Of a DNA stretch of 56,349 nt, positions 7,893 to 16,684 are shown one piece after another. The position numbers and the translations under genes are program-made. The stretch is from a virus, in IMG/VR virus record IMGVR_UViG_3300050821_012381, positions 1 to 56,349 of that record. One strand, given 5' to 3'. Numbering within the stretch: the first letter of the stretch is position 1; each line of letters starts with the position of its first letter. A model generated the notes under the pieces. The model searched no databases. It saw only the letters and a program-made list of their open reading frames with translations, and was not told the DNA's origin.

Positions 7893-10070
7893 TTACCCTG
7901 TGGAACTCGCGAACATGAGCATTTGCATGTTCTGCGCGAGCGCGGTAACGCCATTTACCTGGGAGAATGCTATCGAAGCCGGCATACCTGAAGTGGCTGC
8001 AGAGTAGAATCCCTGGCCCAATGTAAACTGCTGACTGTTGTTCTGGGCGACCCCGAAGAATCCATTGAAGTTGTTCGAAGCGCTGTTGGCTGAATAGACA
8101 GCCTCAAGCGCATTTGAGTACGACCCATCAGCGCCTGCCGAAGAAGTCGATGATGCGAATGCCATCCAGTAACGACCAGCCGTTACGGTTCGAGTGCTGC
8201 CGATGCTGAAGTGGCGCATGCCTGAGAACAGGGAGTAGCTGCCCTGCGTGCCAGAATGGGTGACTGCTGTGCTGGCAGACGTGCTTCCCAACAGTGACAG
8301 TGTGGATGCATTTCTGGTGTACAGACCTACTGCGAATGTCAGTGAATGAGATCCGCTGCTGTTGTTTGTGTTCGTATTGAAGATCGGCAAAAGCACGCGG
8401 TCATACTGGAATGTCGGTACCAGATTCGGATCCAATAGCAGTGATCCCTGACCCAACTGGCTGATGACAATCGGAAGATCCGCATACGGATTGTAGCCAG
8501 ACTCCGTGGTTCCGGCATACCCGATGCTGATGGTGCTGCCGTTGGTGGAGATCGAAATTCCACCTGTCGCACTCAAGGAACTGGTCTGGGGAACTGAGAA
8601 TAGCGCCGACTGCGCGCCATTGCTGATGGTCAGCGCACCACCGGCTGCGGACATGACTACCGTACCGGAGGTGAATGTGCTGTTGCTGGCCGCAATCGCC
8701 ACTCCGCCACCGCCTCCAGCGGCAGAGGCTGTGATGGTCGAACCGTTGAGACCGAAGGACACACCATTGGAGTTGCTGAAGACGATCGAGCCCAAAGAGC
8801 CGCTGGTGGTGCCGGCGCTGACGCTCAGATTGGCGAAATTCGTGGTGGCGGGCCCCGAAATCTGAATCGTGCCACCGCTGTTACCCACGCTGATGATGCC
8901 GTAGCCGGCGAAAGCGAGATTGGAGAGTGCATATGCACTACTCGAACTCTGGCCGGTGGACTGGCTCTGAATATTGACCGTGGCCGACGCTCCGGCACCC
9001 GAGGCACTCGCGGTGATGGTGCTACCGGCCATGCCGAAACTCACGCCATTGGCGTTGGAGAAGACGACGGTTCCGTTACTGACACTGTTGCCTGCCGCGC
9101 TCAATGCGGCGCCACCTCCGCCTCCAGCAACGCCGGACAGAGCGAGGTTCAGTCCCGCCGTGTTCAGAGTCATGGAGGCGGAGATGTTCGTGCCGGCGAA
9201 GGTCGTGCCTTGCCCTGCGGCCGATGTGCTGTTGTAGCTCGCGACAACAGAGCCAGCGCTGTTGCTGAAAGTAACGCCATTGCTGTTGGCAAATCCGAGT
9301 GTCGAGAAAGTGCTCGAACCTCCGGATGCAGAAAATGCTTGCGCTGATTGGCTGTACGACCCCGTAATAGTCGAGCCGTTCATACCGAAAGCCAGGCCAT
9401 TGGAATTCGAGAAAACTACGTTTCCGTTGCTCTGACTCGAGCCAGCGGCCGAGACTGCTACTCCACTGCCAGCACCACCGGCCGCAGCCGACAGGGCGAG
9501 ATTGACTCCTGCGGTATTGAGCGTCATCGACGCAGAAACGTTAGTACCTGCGAAAGTCGAGCCTTGCCCGACGGCTGAGGTACTGTTGTAACTCGCGACC
9601 ACTGATCCGGCTGAGTTACTGAACGTGACGCCGTTACTATTCGCAAAACCGAGAGTGCTGAACGTGCTGGATCCGCCCGAAGCCGAGAACGCCTGAGCCG
9701 ATTGAGAGTAGGATCCTGTGACGGTGCCGGCATTCGTTCCAAAAGCCAATCCATTGCTGGCACTGAATACGAGCGCAGCAGCTATTGAAGCGGTCACTTG
9801 CGAACTGCCGGACAGCCCGAACGTGACACCATTGGAATTCGCGAACGCCAACGTCCCGGACGTCTGTGTTTGTGTACCGGCCTGGACCGCTGCTATACCT
9901 GCCGCAGGGCCTGGCGCAACAGAGGCAGTGAGAGTGCCGTTGTTTAGGCCAAAAGAAACTCCGTTCGAATTCGAGAAGATAATAGTTCCCGAACTCTGGC
10001 TCGCAGTGCCAGCGCTGAATGCTACGCCCACTCCGCCTACTCCTCCGCCAGGTATGTATGCATTTGGCAT
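7893..10070 (-). CDS. Repeat-rich tail fibre protein, 725 aa
   Basis: About two thirds of this protein is built from a 20-residue repeat of the form FSNSNGVSFGLNGSTITAS, present in about eight variants. A longer unit of about 77 residues occurs twice, with 44 consecutive identical residues encoded by very different codons (see findings). Such repeats are known from fibrous phage adhesins. The last 200 residues are non-repetitive with more aromatic residues and may form the receptor-binding tip. The start is ATG at 10070, just after the stop of the beta-helix spike gene. Confidence 0.75.
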   Translation of the reverse strand: MPNAYIPGGGVGGVGVAFSAGTASQSSGTIIFSNSNGVSFGLNNGTLTASVAPGPAAGIAAVQAGTQTQTSGTLAFANSNGVTFGLSGSSQVTASIAAALVFSASNGLAFGTNAGTVTGSYSQSAQAFSASGGSSTFSTLGFANSNGVTFSNSAGSVVASYNSTSAVGQGSTFAGTNVSASMTLNTAGVNLALSAAAGGAGSGVAVSAAGSSQSNGNVVFSNSNGLAFGMNGSTITGSYSQSAQAFSASGGSSTFSTLGFANSNGVTFSNSAGSVVASYNSTSAAGQGTTFAGTNISASMTLNTAGLNLALSGVAGGGGGAALSAAGNSVSNGTVVFSNANGVSFGMAGSTITASASGAGASATVNIQSQSTGQSSSSAYALSNLAFAGYGIISVGNSGGTIQISGPATTNFANLSVSAGTTSGSLGSIVFSNSNGVSFGLNGSTITASAAGGGGGVAIAASNSTFTSGTVVMSAAGGALTISNGAQSALFSVPQTSSLSATGGISISTNGSTISIGYAGTTESGYNPYADLPIVISQLGQGSLLLDPNLVPTFQYDRVLLPIFNTNTNNSSGSHSLTFAVGLYTRNASTLSLLGSTSASTAVTHSGTQGSYSLFSGMRHFSIGSTRTVTAGRYWMAFASSTSSAGADGSYSNALEAVYSANSASNNFNGFFGVAQNNSQQFTLGQGFYSAATSGMPASIAFSQVNGVTALAQNMQMLMFASSTG
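9231..9362 (-). repeat. Fibre repeat copy A (44 codons)
   Basis: Encodes 44 residues from GSYSQSAQAFS to SVVASYN, identical to copy B at 9585-9716. Of 44 codons 31 differ between the copies, all synonymously. Flanking residues are also similar, giving a repeat of about 77 residues. Confidence 0.9.
9585..9716 (-). repeat. Fibre repeat copy B (44 codons)
   Basis: Partner of copy A at a distance of exactly 118 codons. The protein sequence is the same, while the DNA is recoded at most synonymous positions, including several AGC versus TCN serine switches. Confidence 0.9.
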
Positions 10071-10074
10071 GGGC

Positions 10075-11913
10075 TTACTTCTTAGTGACCCTGACTACCC
10101 AACTACCCGAGGCCAAATCTACAGTGCCAGCGGTAGAATTGAACAATGCCACTGTAACTGTGTTAGCTGAAGAGACATACCCGGTGCACTGGATTCCTTG
10201 CAGATCATAAGGGGCATACACATCGACATGGTCACCCAACGCTGCACCAGTTACGGTCGTTGTCGTGCTCGTAGGTGTTAGCGTCAGCATGCTGGCAGGA
10301 TCGTATGTGAATGTCTTGGTGTAGTGCCACGGACATGGAACGAAGTAGAATCCGTCTACTGTAGTAGCTTCCGCATTGCCGGCTCCGGTCGACACCCGTA
10401 GACGATCCGATCCGCTGTTTCCCATGATGGACAGTAGGTCATTGGTTACATCAAACCAGACCAATCCGAATGTCGTGGATGGGGCATTCAGAGCTGTAAA
10501 TGTTGTAGTGTTGACCTGCAGATTAACAGTTCCAGCACCACTTGCTGATTTACACCGTACACCCAATCTGATAGATCCTGGGAATCCTTGGAAGGGGGGC
10601 ATCGGGAAACTGATCAGAATCGTACTTGCGGCTGAAGAGCTTATGACGCTCTTGGTCGTGGAATAGGATGTAGAGTCAATAGTGAACGACTGAGGGCCAA
10701 TATCGCCCAGCCGGTCTACTCCTACAAATCCATTCAGCGCATTCTGAGAATGGTGAAAACTCTGGTTCAGATCTGACTGAATCGCGCTGTTTACTGGATA
10801 TTCGAATCGGCACGCACGACCGCTGGCGTTATTAACAAGACCCAAGACGTTTGTGCCGCTTTGGGTGTTTTTCTCGAATTTCCCCGTCGTCGAAACGCCC
10901 TGGGTATCGATATACGCAGTGCTCGCGTCGATAGCACTGATACTATTATCGGATACATCGTAGTCAGCGAATGCGGTGCTCGCCGCGGTGTCTCCAAACT
11001 TGAATATTTTGCTAAACCCGTTCGCGCTGTTGAATCCGTGTATCGTGTTTGTTCGAAACTGGGCAGTCAGCCCGTTCTTCATGTCGAAGACCGGGAACGG
11101 ACCCGTGACAGCGGCTCCGATCTCGAATTTTGAATTAACCACGCGCCATATAAACAGGTTGCTGTCTGACGCAGCGGTCATCAATGCGCCATTGTTAGTC
11201 TCCATGTGAATCTGGTCGAACGTTAGGTTGTTCACGTTCTGGTTGTTGTCCGAATTGAATCGGGAATCGATATTTATAACAGTCGGGACCGTTGCGCCGG
11301 ATGCATTCACATTTCGGAACATGGTTGTCTGAATTTTAGAGTCCCAAAGCTGTCTTACGCGAAGACCTTGACCGACCACATTGTGGAATCCGCAATCGCG
11401 CATGGTCAGCAAGGAAACTCCCTGCATGGCCACCAGTGAATCTGAGCACGTGAAGCTTCCCCCGTGAAAAATCACGCCTTGAATGAGAATTCCATTAATA
11501 GTTGGGCCTGCGTTATTGAGCCCGTTCCAATTGAACAGGTTGGCTGCATTCTGGCTCAACTTGAATTGAGGAGTACTAGTCGTCCAATCCTCTCCGCCGC
11601 CAATCGCGAACATGTTGAATCGCTGCGTGACTGAGTGGGCGCCTGTAGTCAAATAAATGCCAGGATACAGAAGCCCGTACCCAACGCGCTGACAGACATT
11701 TATCCACGTGTTGATAGCAGCAGTGTCAAGCGTGACGCCGTCCCCGGCTGCGCCATAACGGCGCAGATCATATGGCTCATATTGCAGAGTCAGATTCTGA
11801 GAGGTGAGCCCAGCTGCTGTTTCTGCAGAAGTGACACTAGAGAACGGATTTGCAGGCGAACTCGGTCCGCCCCCACTTGTGTCAGGTACATACGCATTAA
11901 CGCACGCTGACAT
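10075..11913 (-). CDS. Tail spike with pectate-lyase-like beta-helix
   Basis: A 612-residue protein. Residues about 47-95 carry the pectate-lyase-3 signature seen at the start of many tail spikes (DLRRYGAAGDGVTLDTAAI, then YPGIYLTTG). A long stretch rich in Asn, Gly and Val follows, as expected for right-handed parallel beta-helix coils (GILIQGVIFHGG, LTMRDCGFHNV). The C-terminal 150 residues are beta-rich and may serve trimerisation or binding. Such spikes bind or cleave surface polysaccharide. It is the first tail gene after the 214-residue protein; the fibre gene follows after 4 bases. Confidence 0.8.
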   Translation of the reverse strand: MSACVNAYVPDTSGGGPSSPANPFSSVTSAETAAGLTSQNLTLQYEPYDLRRYGAAGDGVTLDTAAINTWINVCQRVGYGLLYPGIYLTTGAHSVTQRFNMFAIGGGEDWTTSTPQFKLSQNAANLFNWNGLNNAGPTINGILIQGVIFHGGSFTCSDSLVAMQGVSLLTMRDCGFHNVVGQGLRVRQLWDSKIQTTMFRNVNASGATVPTVINIDSRFNSDNNQNVNNLTFDQIHMETNNGALMTAASDSNLFIWRVVNSKFEIGAAVTGPFPVFDMKNGLTAQFRTNTIHGFNSANGFSKIFKFGDTAASTAFADYDVSDNSISAIDASTAYIDTQGVSTTGKFEKNTQSGTNVLGLVNNASGRACRFEYPVNSAIQSDLNQSFHHSQNALNGFVGVDRLGDIGPQSFTIDSTSYSTTKSVISSSAASTILISFPMPPFQGFPGSIRLGVRCKSASGAGTVNLQVNTTTFTALNAPSTTFGLVWFDVTNDLLSIMGNSGSDRLRVSTGAGNAEATTVDGFYFVPCPWHYTKTFTYDPASMLTLTPTSTTTTVTGAALGDHVDVYAPYDLQGIQCTGYVSSANTVTVALFNSTAGTVDLASGSWVVRVTKK

Positions 11914-11916
11914 GTC

Positions 11917-12561
11917 TTAACGACTCGCAACGTTGTACTGGATCACTTTCATGGCAACTGAACCTGTACCGCTATTGAGTAGCACACGCACAAATGTTGG
12001 TGTAAACAGGAAATTAGACTGCACAGAGCCGGTGGCATTCACTGCGTTGGTGTCGTTCGTGTTGATCCACTGCATGGCGGAAGGCGAAACACGATTCGTA
12101 GTCCCGTCCGGATCGTCATATGTCGATTGCAGTGTGTAGTTTACGGTTCCAGTCACGTCACACTGAATACCGACCGGGGGACTCGCCCACTCATCCAGTC
12201 GAACCCAGGACGTGGTCCCAATTCCACTGGTTCCGACGGTCACCGTTCCGGTGGCTGCCCCTGAGATAACGATCGATGACACCTTTGAATATGACAGCAC
12301 GGAGGTCGCACTTGTGCCGTTGCCTGTCACCGTTTCGGTCAGCAGAGAGCCGGTCGACGTGGCGCCAGTGATTGTAAACGTGTGCGTCGTATCGGTCGTC
12401 GTGATCGTGATGAACTGGTGGTTGCCAATGACGGCGACGCCATTAGAGACCAATGAGCCATTGAGTGTCAGCGGACCTGCCGCGCCCGGCGTCTGGGACA
12501 GCGCGATGTTGTTCGCACTCTGCGCGGTCAGCGGTCCAATGGTCGCCGTGATGGGTCTCAT
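11917..12561 (-). CDS. Putative virion structural protein, 214 aa
   Basis: Starts at ATG 12561, preceded by GAGGACGAAAAGAG as ribosome-binding site. It is dominated by Thr, Ser, Gly and Val beta strands (FITITTTDTTHTFTITG, VSSIVISGAATGTVTVG), then a more globular end. The pattern resembles small head-tail or adaptor-type structural proteins of podoviruses, but no family is certain. It is the first gene after a terminator-like hairpin. Confidence 0.6.
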   Translation of the reverse strand: MRPITATIGPLTAQSANNIALSQTPGAAGPLTLNGSLVSNGVAVIGNHQFITITTTDTTHTFTITGATSTGSLLTETVTGNGTSATSVLSYSKVSSIVISGAATGTVTVGTSGIGTTSWVRLDEWASPPVGIQCDVTGTVNYTLQSTYDDPDGTTNRVSPSAMQWINTNDTNAVNATGSVQSNFLFTPTFVRVLLNSGTGSVAMKVIQYNVASR

Positions 12562-12583
12562 CTCTTTTCGTCCTCGGTCAAAC

Positions 12584-12608
12584 AAAAACGGGAGCGCTAG
12601 GCCCCCGT
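12584..12608 (-). terminator. Rho-independent terminator-like hairpin
   Basis: Read leftward: stem ACGGGGGC, loop CTAGC, stem GCTCCCGT with one G-T pair, followed directly by a run of five T. It lies between the 110-residue gene and the 214-residue gene, so it may split the late block into head and tail transcripts. Confidence 0.65.
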
Positions 12609-12652
12609 TCAAGTGCCCCTATGGGCTACGAACTAACGCCTGCGACAACGTC

Positions 12653-12985
12653 TCAAGTTTCCCCGAAACCCTCTTCACCCTTCATCACCTCGCGCCCTGC
12701 CGGCTGCTTGCCGGTGCGCGCGCTGGTGAAAGGATTCGCATCCGAGCTCGCTCGGCCTCCGCTCTTGCGCGGCTTGCGCCCCGCATGCATCTTTTCCTTG
12801 TGTCCCTCGATGTGACCGACTTCGGTCTTGCCACCGCTCTTGCGCTTGGCACGGCCACCCTTCTTCATCTCCTCGGCCTCTGAGTCGATCTTCTTCGCGT
12901 TCGTGCGAGACTCGGGCTTGTCCTTCAGGTCCTCTTCGGCTTCGTTCACGCCGCCTGTGTTCCGGGACTTTCTGCCGCCTTTCAT
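12653..12985 (-). CDS. Basic Gly/Lys-rich protein, 110 aa
   Basis: Very rich in Lys, Arg, Gly and Glu with repeated K-x-G-G or K-S-G-G motifs (MKKGGRAKRKSGG, RKPRKSGGR). Likely disordered. The same motif style is found in the 285-residue protein at 18282-19139. A role in binding DNA or other virion proteins is possible but not shown. Confidence 0.55.
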   Translation of the reverse strand: MKGGRKSRNTGGVNEAEEDLKDKPESRTNAKKIDSEAEEMKKGGRAKRKSGGKTEVGHIEGHKEKMHAGRKPRKSGGRASSDANPFTSARTGKQPAGREVMKGEEGFGET

Positions 12986-12999
12986 GCTCTATCTCCCAC

Positions 13000-13587
13000 T
13001 CAGCTCGCCAAATTGATTGAAGGGATGTACTCAACCGTCAGCGTACCTACGCCCGTGCCCGTGTTGGTGGACAGCAGAACAATCTGGATATCCTGCGTGC
13101 CGACATTATCCCAATTGCCGATCGCAGTCGCGTTCGTTCCGGGTGTAATAGACACTCGGCCCAGAGCGCCTGAGGTCACGATTGCACCAGCGGCAGTCAG
13201 CGCAGTGGCCGATGCACCAGTGCCCGCGCCCAGTGTCGTCGCACCACCCGACCATGCCGTCGTCACCATCAGATCCATGCGCAGAATCTTGCTCTGCGCA
13301 GGAATCACAATCGGGCAGACGAACTGGCCTGCGCTGCCGGAGTTGGTCGCCTGCGTGACTACACAGGCTTGTGCCATCACGGCGAAACCTGCGTTCGCGG
13401 TACCGCCGCTCATCGCGCCGACACCGGCGAGATTGCCCGTCCCATCGCTCGCGATGATGTTTCCGGCGATCAGAGGGCCCATGAAGGTCGTGCCAGGCAG
13501 CGCCGGATCGCCGTTGCTCGGGGTCAACTGGCCGCCCGTGATATCGGGAAGCGTTTGGCCGCTGGTCGGTACGATGTACTGAGTCAT
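13000..13587 (-). CDS. Putative head decoration or structural protein, 195 aa
   Basis: Low-charge protein rich in Gly, Thr, Ala and Val with a clear alternation of beta strands and turns, ending in GVGTLTVEYIPSINLAS. It follows the major capsid gene by 17 bases. Position and composition suggest a decoration or minor head protein; no family is recognised. Confidence 0.55.
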   Translation of the reverse strand: MTQYIVPTSGQTLPDITGGQLTPSNGDPALPGTTFMGPLIAGNIIASDGTGNLAGVGAMSGGTANAGFAVMAQACVVTQATNSGSAGQFVCPIVIPAQSKILRMDLMVTTAWSGGATTLGAGTGASATALTAAGAIVTSGALGRVSITPGTNATAIGNWDNVGTQDIQIVLLSTNTGTGVGTLTVEYIPSINLAS

Positions 13588-13604
13588 GCTGGATCCTCAG
13601 TCAG

Positions 13605-14519
13605 TTACGACGTCGGGAAGGAGCCGTAAATGCTGCGCCAGTTGAAATAGTTGCACGAGTATCTTTCGTACGACTTCACCAGAAGGTTGTCGGTAACGAA
13701 ATCGACCTGCATGTCGCTCTCGTACGGAATGCGCTCCATGTAGGCCAATCCCGGGATGTTGGTCAGCCCGAACCACGCAAATTGCGAGGTCAGGAAGTCC
13801 ATCGTCATGTAGCCCTCGGGAACGCCGCCGGCCGTCGACAGGATCGCATTGACGTCGTTGTCCGCCGTGCCGGGGCGCAACTCGGTCTTGGTCAGGCGAA
13901 TCGCGGTCGGCTCCAACTGCGGTGGGATGATCAGTTTTCGGAAGCGCGCGAACATCTTCAGTCCCGCCTGGTCGCGGAAGTTCGTGCGCACCGCCACCAT
14001 CGCGTTGAGCAATGTGGCTTCGTTCAGGTCCACCTGCGTGGTGGGCGTGTTCGCGATGGTATTGCCGTCAATTGGATGGGTCGTGGCGCACAAGGCCACG
14101 CCGTCGCCGCCGACCGAGGCGTTGTAGGTCGTCGCGGTGTTCAGGACATTCGCGGCGTAGATCTCTTTGAACTGGTGGAATGACTCCATCAGCCCCAGGT
14201 TCGACGGGTGGAACTGGGTCTTGTACAGGTTGTCGTCGATCGCCTTGCGCGTGATCGCGTAGCCCAGGCCGATCTCGATGTGCTCCTGGTTGTAGACGTA
14301 GCGCTCGCCTGCGTTGTTGTCGAAGCCGGTCTGGCCGCCTTCAGTCTTGAGCTGCGCCAGCCCCAGGTACCGCATCTCAGCGGTTCGCTCCAAGGCCAAC
14401 TTCGAGTTGAACTTGGTGAAGACCTTGTCGTACTGAGAGGGTATCTGCTCGTACTTCCCGGTGATCCCGCGAAGTCCCGGCAGGAGCAGATCTTTGATAG
14501 CTGAAAGATTGACGGCCAT
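13605..14519 (-). CDS. Major capsid protein (Mu gpT-like)
   Basis: A 304-residue protein with the size and pattern of the Mu gpT / HK97-fold capsid family: an N-terminal helix region, YLGLAQLKTEGGQ, a central ARFRKLIIPPQLEPTAIRL strand, and the end YERYSCNYFNWRSIYGSF. It forms the shell of the icosahedral head. It lies between a 208-residue and a 195-residue structural gene and downstream of the portal and scaffold-like genes, the usual order. No cleavage site or protease gene was recognised. Confidence 0.75.
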   Translation of the reverse strand: MAVNLSAIKDLLLPGLRGITGKYEQIPSQYDKVFTKFNSKLALERTAEMRYLGLAQLKTEGGQTGFDNNAGERYVYNQEHIEIGLGYAITRKAIDDNLYKTQFHPSNLGLMESFHQFKEIYAANVLNTATTYNASVGGDGVALCATTHPIDGNTIANTPTTQVDLNEATLLNAMVAVRTNFRDQAGLKMFARFRKLIIPPQLEPTAIRLTKTELRPGTADNDVNAILSTAGGVPEGYMTMDFLTSQFAWFGLTNIPGLAYMERIPYESDMQVDFVTDNLLVKSYERYSCNYFNWRSIYGSFPTS

Positions 14520-14537
14520 TGCGTATCGCTCCCGCCC

Positions 14538-15164
14538 TTAAGTGTTGGTCGCCGTTGCGTTGATGCCTTCAACATTGTTGAAGGAAACGACGGCCAGATT
14601 GAAGGCACCCGCCTGCGTGCCATTCGCCCCGGGAGGGTTCAGTACCAACTCCTGGAAGCGGAAAGGATAGCCCGCGGTCACCGCGCCGGTGTGAATCAGG
14701 AATGCACCCGAGAGTCCGTTGGCCGCTGTGCCCGTGCCGATGTTGAAGTCGAGGTTCGCGCCGACATCCGCCTGCACCAGGCCGGTGGAGTCACTTTGCG
14801 CGACGAACTGCGCGTTCGTGTCGGTGATCACGTAGGCTTCGATCGTGGACTGGTTGCCACTGGTGACAGGGCTGCCGCCCGGCCAGTAATTCGACCATTC
14901 GGTCTTCTTGGTCACCGTGGAGAGATATTTGCAGCCCTGGAAGATGCCGGCGAGGCTGACTGTGCTGCCGCCTGCGGAACCTGCGGCGCGCACAAGAGTG
15001 CCGTCACCCGTACCGGCCCTGACTACGGGGTCGCCGTTGTAGATCGCCGTGGCGTTGAAGTCGATTCCGCCATTCCCGAACGTAACCTGTTCGTACGACG
15101 GCGTTGTGCCGCGACCGCGGTACTGGCGAAATCCGAAGGGTGCATTCACATTTGCCACAGGCAA
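14538..15164 (-). CDS. Head-associated structural protein, 208 aa
   Basis: Starts MPVANVNAPFGF and contains YNGDPVVRAGTGDGT and GIFQGCKYLS, a pattern I associate with podovirus structural proteins encoded beside the capsid gene. Gly/Thr/Ala-rich and beta-like, with no membrane segment. Probably a decoration or minor head protein. Confidence 0.6.
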   Translation of the reverse strand: MPVANVNAPFGFRQYRGRGTTPSYEQVTFGNGGIDFNATAIYNGDPVVRAGTGDGTLVRAAGSAGGSTVSLAGIFQGCKYLSTVTKKTEWSNYWPGGSPVTSGNQSTIEAYVITDTNAQFVAQSDSTGLVQADVGANLDFNIGTGTAANGLSGAFLIHTGAVTAGYPFRFQELVLNPPGANGTQAGAFNLAVVSFNNVEGINATATNT

Positions 15165-15302
15165 ATACTCCGCGTGGAGGTCTGCCTGGGCTGCCGAAGC
15201 TCGGTGGGACCGGGGGAACTAAATCAGAAGCTACACCGGGTAGCTGGTTGTAGGACTTATCTCACACGCGAAAATGCAGTGTCAAGCTTCTGTATGAGTT
15301 TT

Positions 15303-15325
15303 ACGACGTGGTCGTCTGTTATATG
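15303..15325 (+). promoter_or_regulatory. Palindrome and -10-like box before the 115-aa gene
   Basis: A perfect inverted repeat, ACGAC GTG GTCGT (15303-15315), lies five bases before TATATG (15320-15325), a good -10 box. The -35 region is weak (GTTTTA). A repressor bound to the palindrome would block this promoter. Start of the gene is 15334. Confidence 0.4.
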
Positions 15326-15333
15326 CTCGCCGG

Positions 15334-15681
15334 ATGCGTATCGATGTTTATGTGCATTCCGTTCACGATGCCTCATCACATGAGGCCAATCCATTACTCC
15401 AGGCAATCCTGGACAAGGTGACTAAGATGGCTGTTGACCTCACTGCATTGCAAGCCGCCGTCGCGGCAGAAGACACCGTCATTGATTCGGCGATCGCGCT
15501 GATTCAGGGCATTCCGCAGGTTGTTTCCGATGCGGTCAAGGCCGCACTAACGGCAGCCGGTACCGCCGATGCAGCGGCCCAAGCTGCCGCGGACGCCGCA
15601 GCGGCAGACATTCAGGGCAAGACCAACGCACTGCAGTCTGCGCTGACTGCCAATACGCCGACGCCGCCCGTCACCCCGTAA
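15334..15681 (+). CDS. Ala-rich helical protein encoded against the late operon, 115 aa
   Basis: The only rightward gene inside the leftward late block. It starts RIDVYVHSVHD, then MAVDLTALQAAVAAE, then a long Ala-rich helix and ends in TANTPTPPVTP. A Met at 15427 is an alternative start, but the N-terminal part resembles other phage proteins of this kind. Likely a coiled-coil oligomer. Its own promoter-like region and opposite strand suggest it is expressed separately from the head genes. Function unknown. Confidence 0.6.
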   Translation: MRIDVYVHSVHDASSHEANPLLQAILDKVTKMAVDLTALQAAVAAEDTVIDSAIALIQGIPQVVSDAVKAALTAAGTADAAAQAAADAAAADIQGKTNALQSALTANTPTPPVTP

Positions 15682-15709
15682 CCAATCGCCTATCTAGGAC
15701 AGGGATGTC

Positions 15710-16126
15710 CTACGCGACCGGCTGTGAAGTAGTAGTCACTGGAATGGTCTCGACCGACGTCACAACAGGTGACAGCGGAGCGGGAGCAGGCGGTGCGACT
15801 GGGGTAGATGCCGGAGGCGGAACTACCGGGTTCGCAGCGGCCGAAAATGGAGACGGTTCTGCCTTCACGGGCCGTCCACCATCAGGAATCCACTCTGCGT
15901 AGTAGCCATTCTCAGGCGACTCATCACCCGCCTGAATGAACGGTACTCGTTCCATCGAGTGACACGCGCCGTTACCGTCAAATACTGCGAGATTCACCCG
16001 GCCATCGGGCAAAACCGCTGCCACGATCGCGGCGCAAATCGATGCGGGCGCAAAGGCGTGGTTGGCCGAGTTGTACGGCGGGTTGAACCAGACGGTTTTG
16101 CCGACAGTGGGATCGATTTTCGACAT
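15710..16126 (-). CDS. Hypothetical protein with Pro/Ala/Val-rich tail, 138 aa
   Basis: The first 85 residues form a compact domain (GKTVWFNPPY, GRVNLAVFDGNG, YYAEWIPDGG). The last 50 are a low-complexity Pro/Ala/Val/Thr tail. Members with the N-terminal pattern occur next to head genes in several phages. The function is unknown. Confidence 0.55.
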   Translation of the reverse strand: MSKIDPTVGKTVWFNPPYNSANHAFAPASICAAIVAAVLPDGRVNLAVFDGNGACHSMERVPFIQAGDESPENGYYAEWIPDGGRPVKAEPSPFSAAANPVVPPPASTPVAPPAPAPLSPVVTSVETIPVTTTSQPVA

Positions 16127-16132
16127 GCTCGG

Positions 16133-16684
16133 TTACTCCGGAATCGGGACGTGTTCGAAGGTCTTTCTCACCTTCACGAGGGACTGGTCTTTATTTGAAC
16201 GCTCGAACGTGCCAGTTGGTGCCCCGCCCAGTTGCTCTTCCTTGCCTCGCACCTGAGCACGCGCAATGCGCTGGTCCCGTGCCTGCGCCTCCTGAGTGAT
16301 TTCCAGCGGTCGCTCCATGAGCACCATTCCCTCCCGCTCGATGGTCTCGCCCTGATAGTTGATCGGCATCAGGTGAGGATGGCGGGAACGCGGGACCGCT
16401 TCCCAACCCTTGTGCGCCATCGCTACCTGGTAAGACGGATTCTCCTTGCCGAGCACGGTGAAGGTCTTCCATTCGTAGGACCAGCCGTCCGGAATCATCT
16501 TCGGATCGATGTAGAACTTGTCCATTCCGTCGTCATCGGAGGTCGACTGCTCGCGCAGCTCCATCGCGCGGCGCGCGGCGCGGGCCCGGGGATCTTCCTC
16601 GCGCGGCTTCGGAGGCGGAGAGGATGCGGCACTCAAGCCAGCGGCGACTGCACTGGCGACGGTCTGCTTTGGATCAGCACTCAT
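16133..16684 (-). CDS. Head-region protein, 183 aa
   Basis: Hydrophilic, with a charged N-terminal helix (REEDPRARAARRAMELRE), then YIDPKMIPDGWSYEWK and a C-terminal basic helix (ARDQRIARAQVRGKEEQ). The ATG overlaps the TGA of the scaffold-like gene. It is likely a virion or assembly protein by position; I recognise no family. Confidence 0.55.
   Translation of the reverse strand: MSADPKQTVASAVAAGLSAASSPPPKPREEDPRARAARRAMELREQSTSDDDGMDKFYIDPKMIPDGWSYEWKTFTVLGKENPSYQVAMAHKGWEAVPRSRHPHLMPINYQGETIEREGMVLMERPLEITQEAQARDQRIARAQVRGKEEQLGGAPTGTFERSNKDQSLVKVRKTFEHVPIPE

Noticed and set aside
7893-10070. Repeat array considered as CRISPR or a direct-repeat element
   Set aside because: The repeats are protein-level, in frame and with no unique spacers; DNA identity is low.
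8506-10170. Long rightward frames opposite the fibre gene
   Set aside because: They are antisense reflections of Gly/Ser/Thr repeats, rich in Val, Pro and Leu, without ribosome-binding sites or motifs.
12212-13582. Rightward frames of 190-220 codons in the head region
   Set aside because: Antisense to the 214-, 110- and 195-residue leftward genes, which have better starts, ribosome-binding sites and operon fit.
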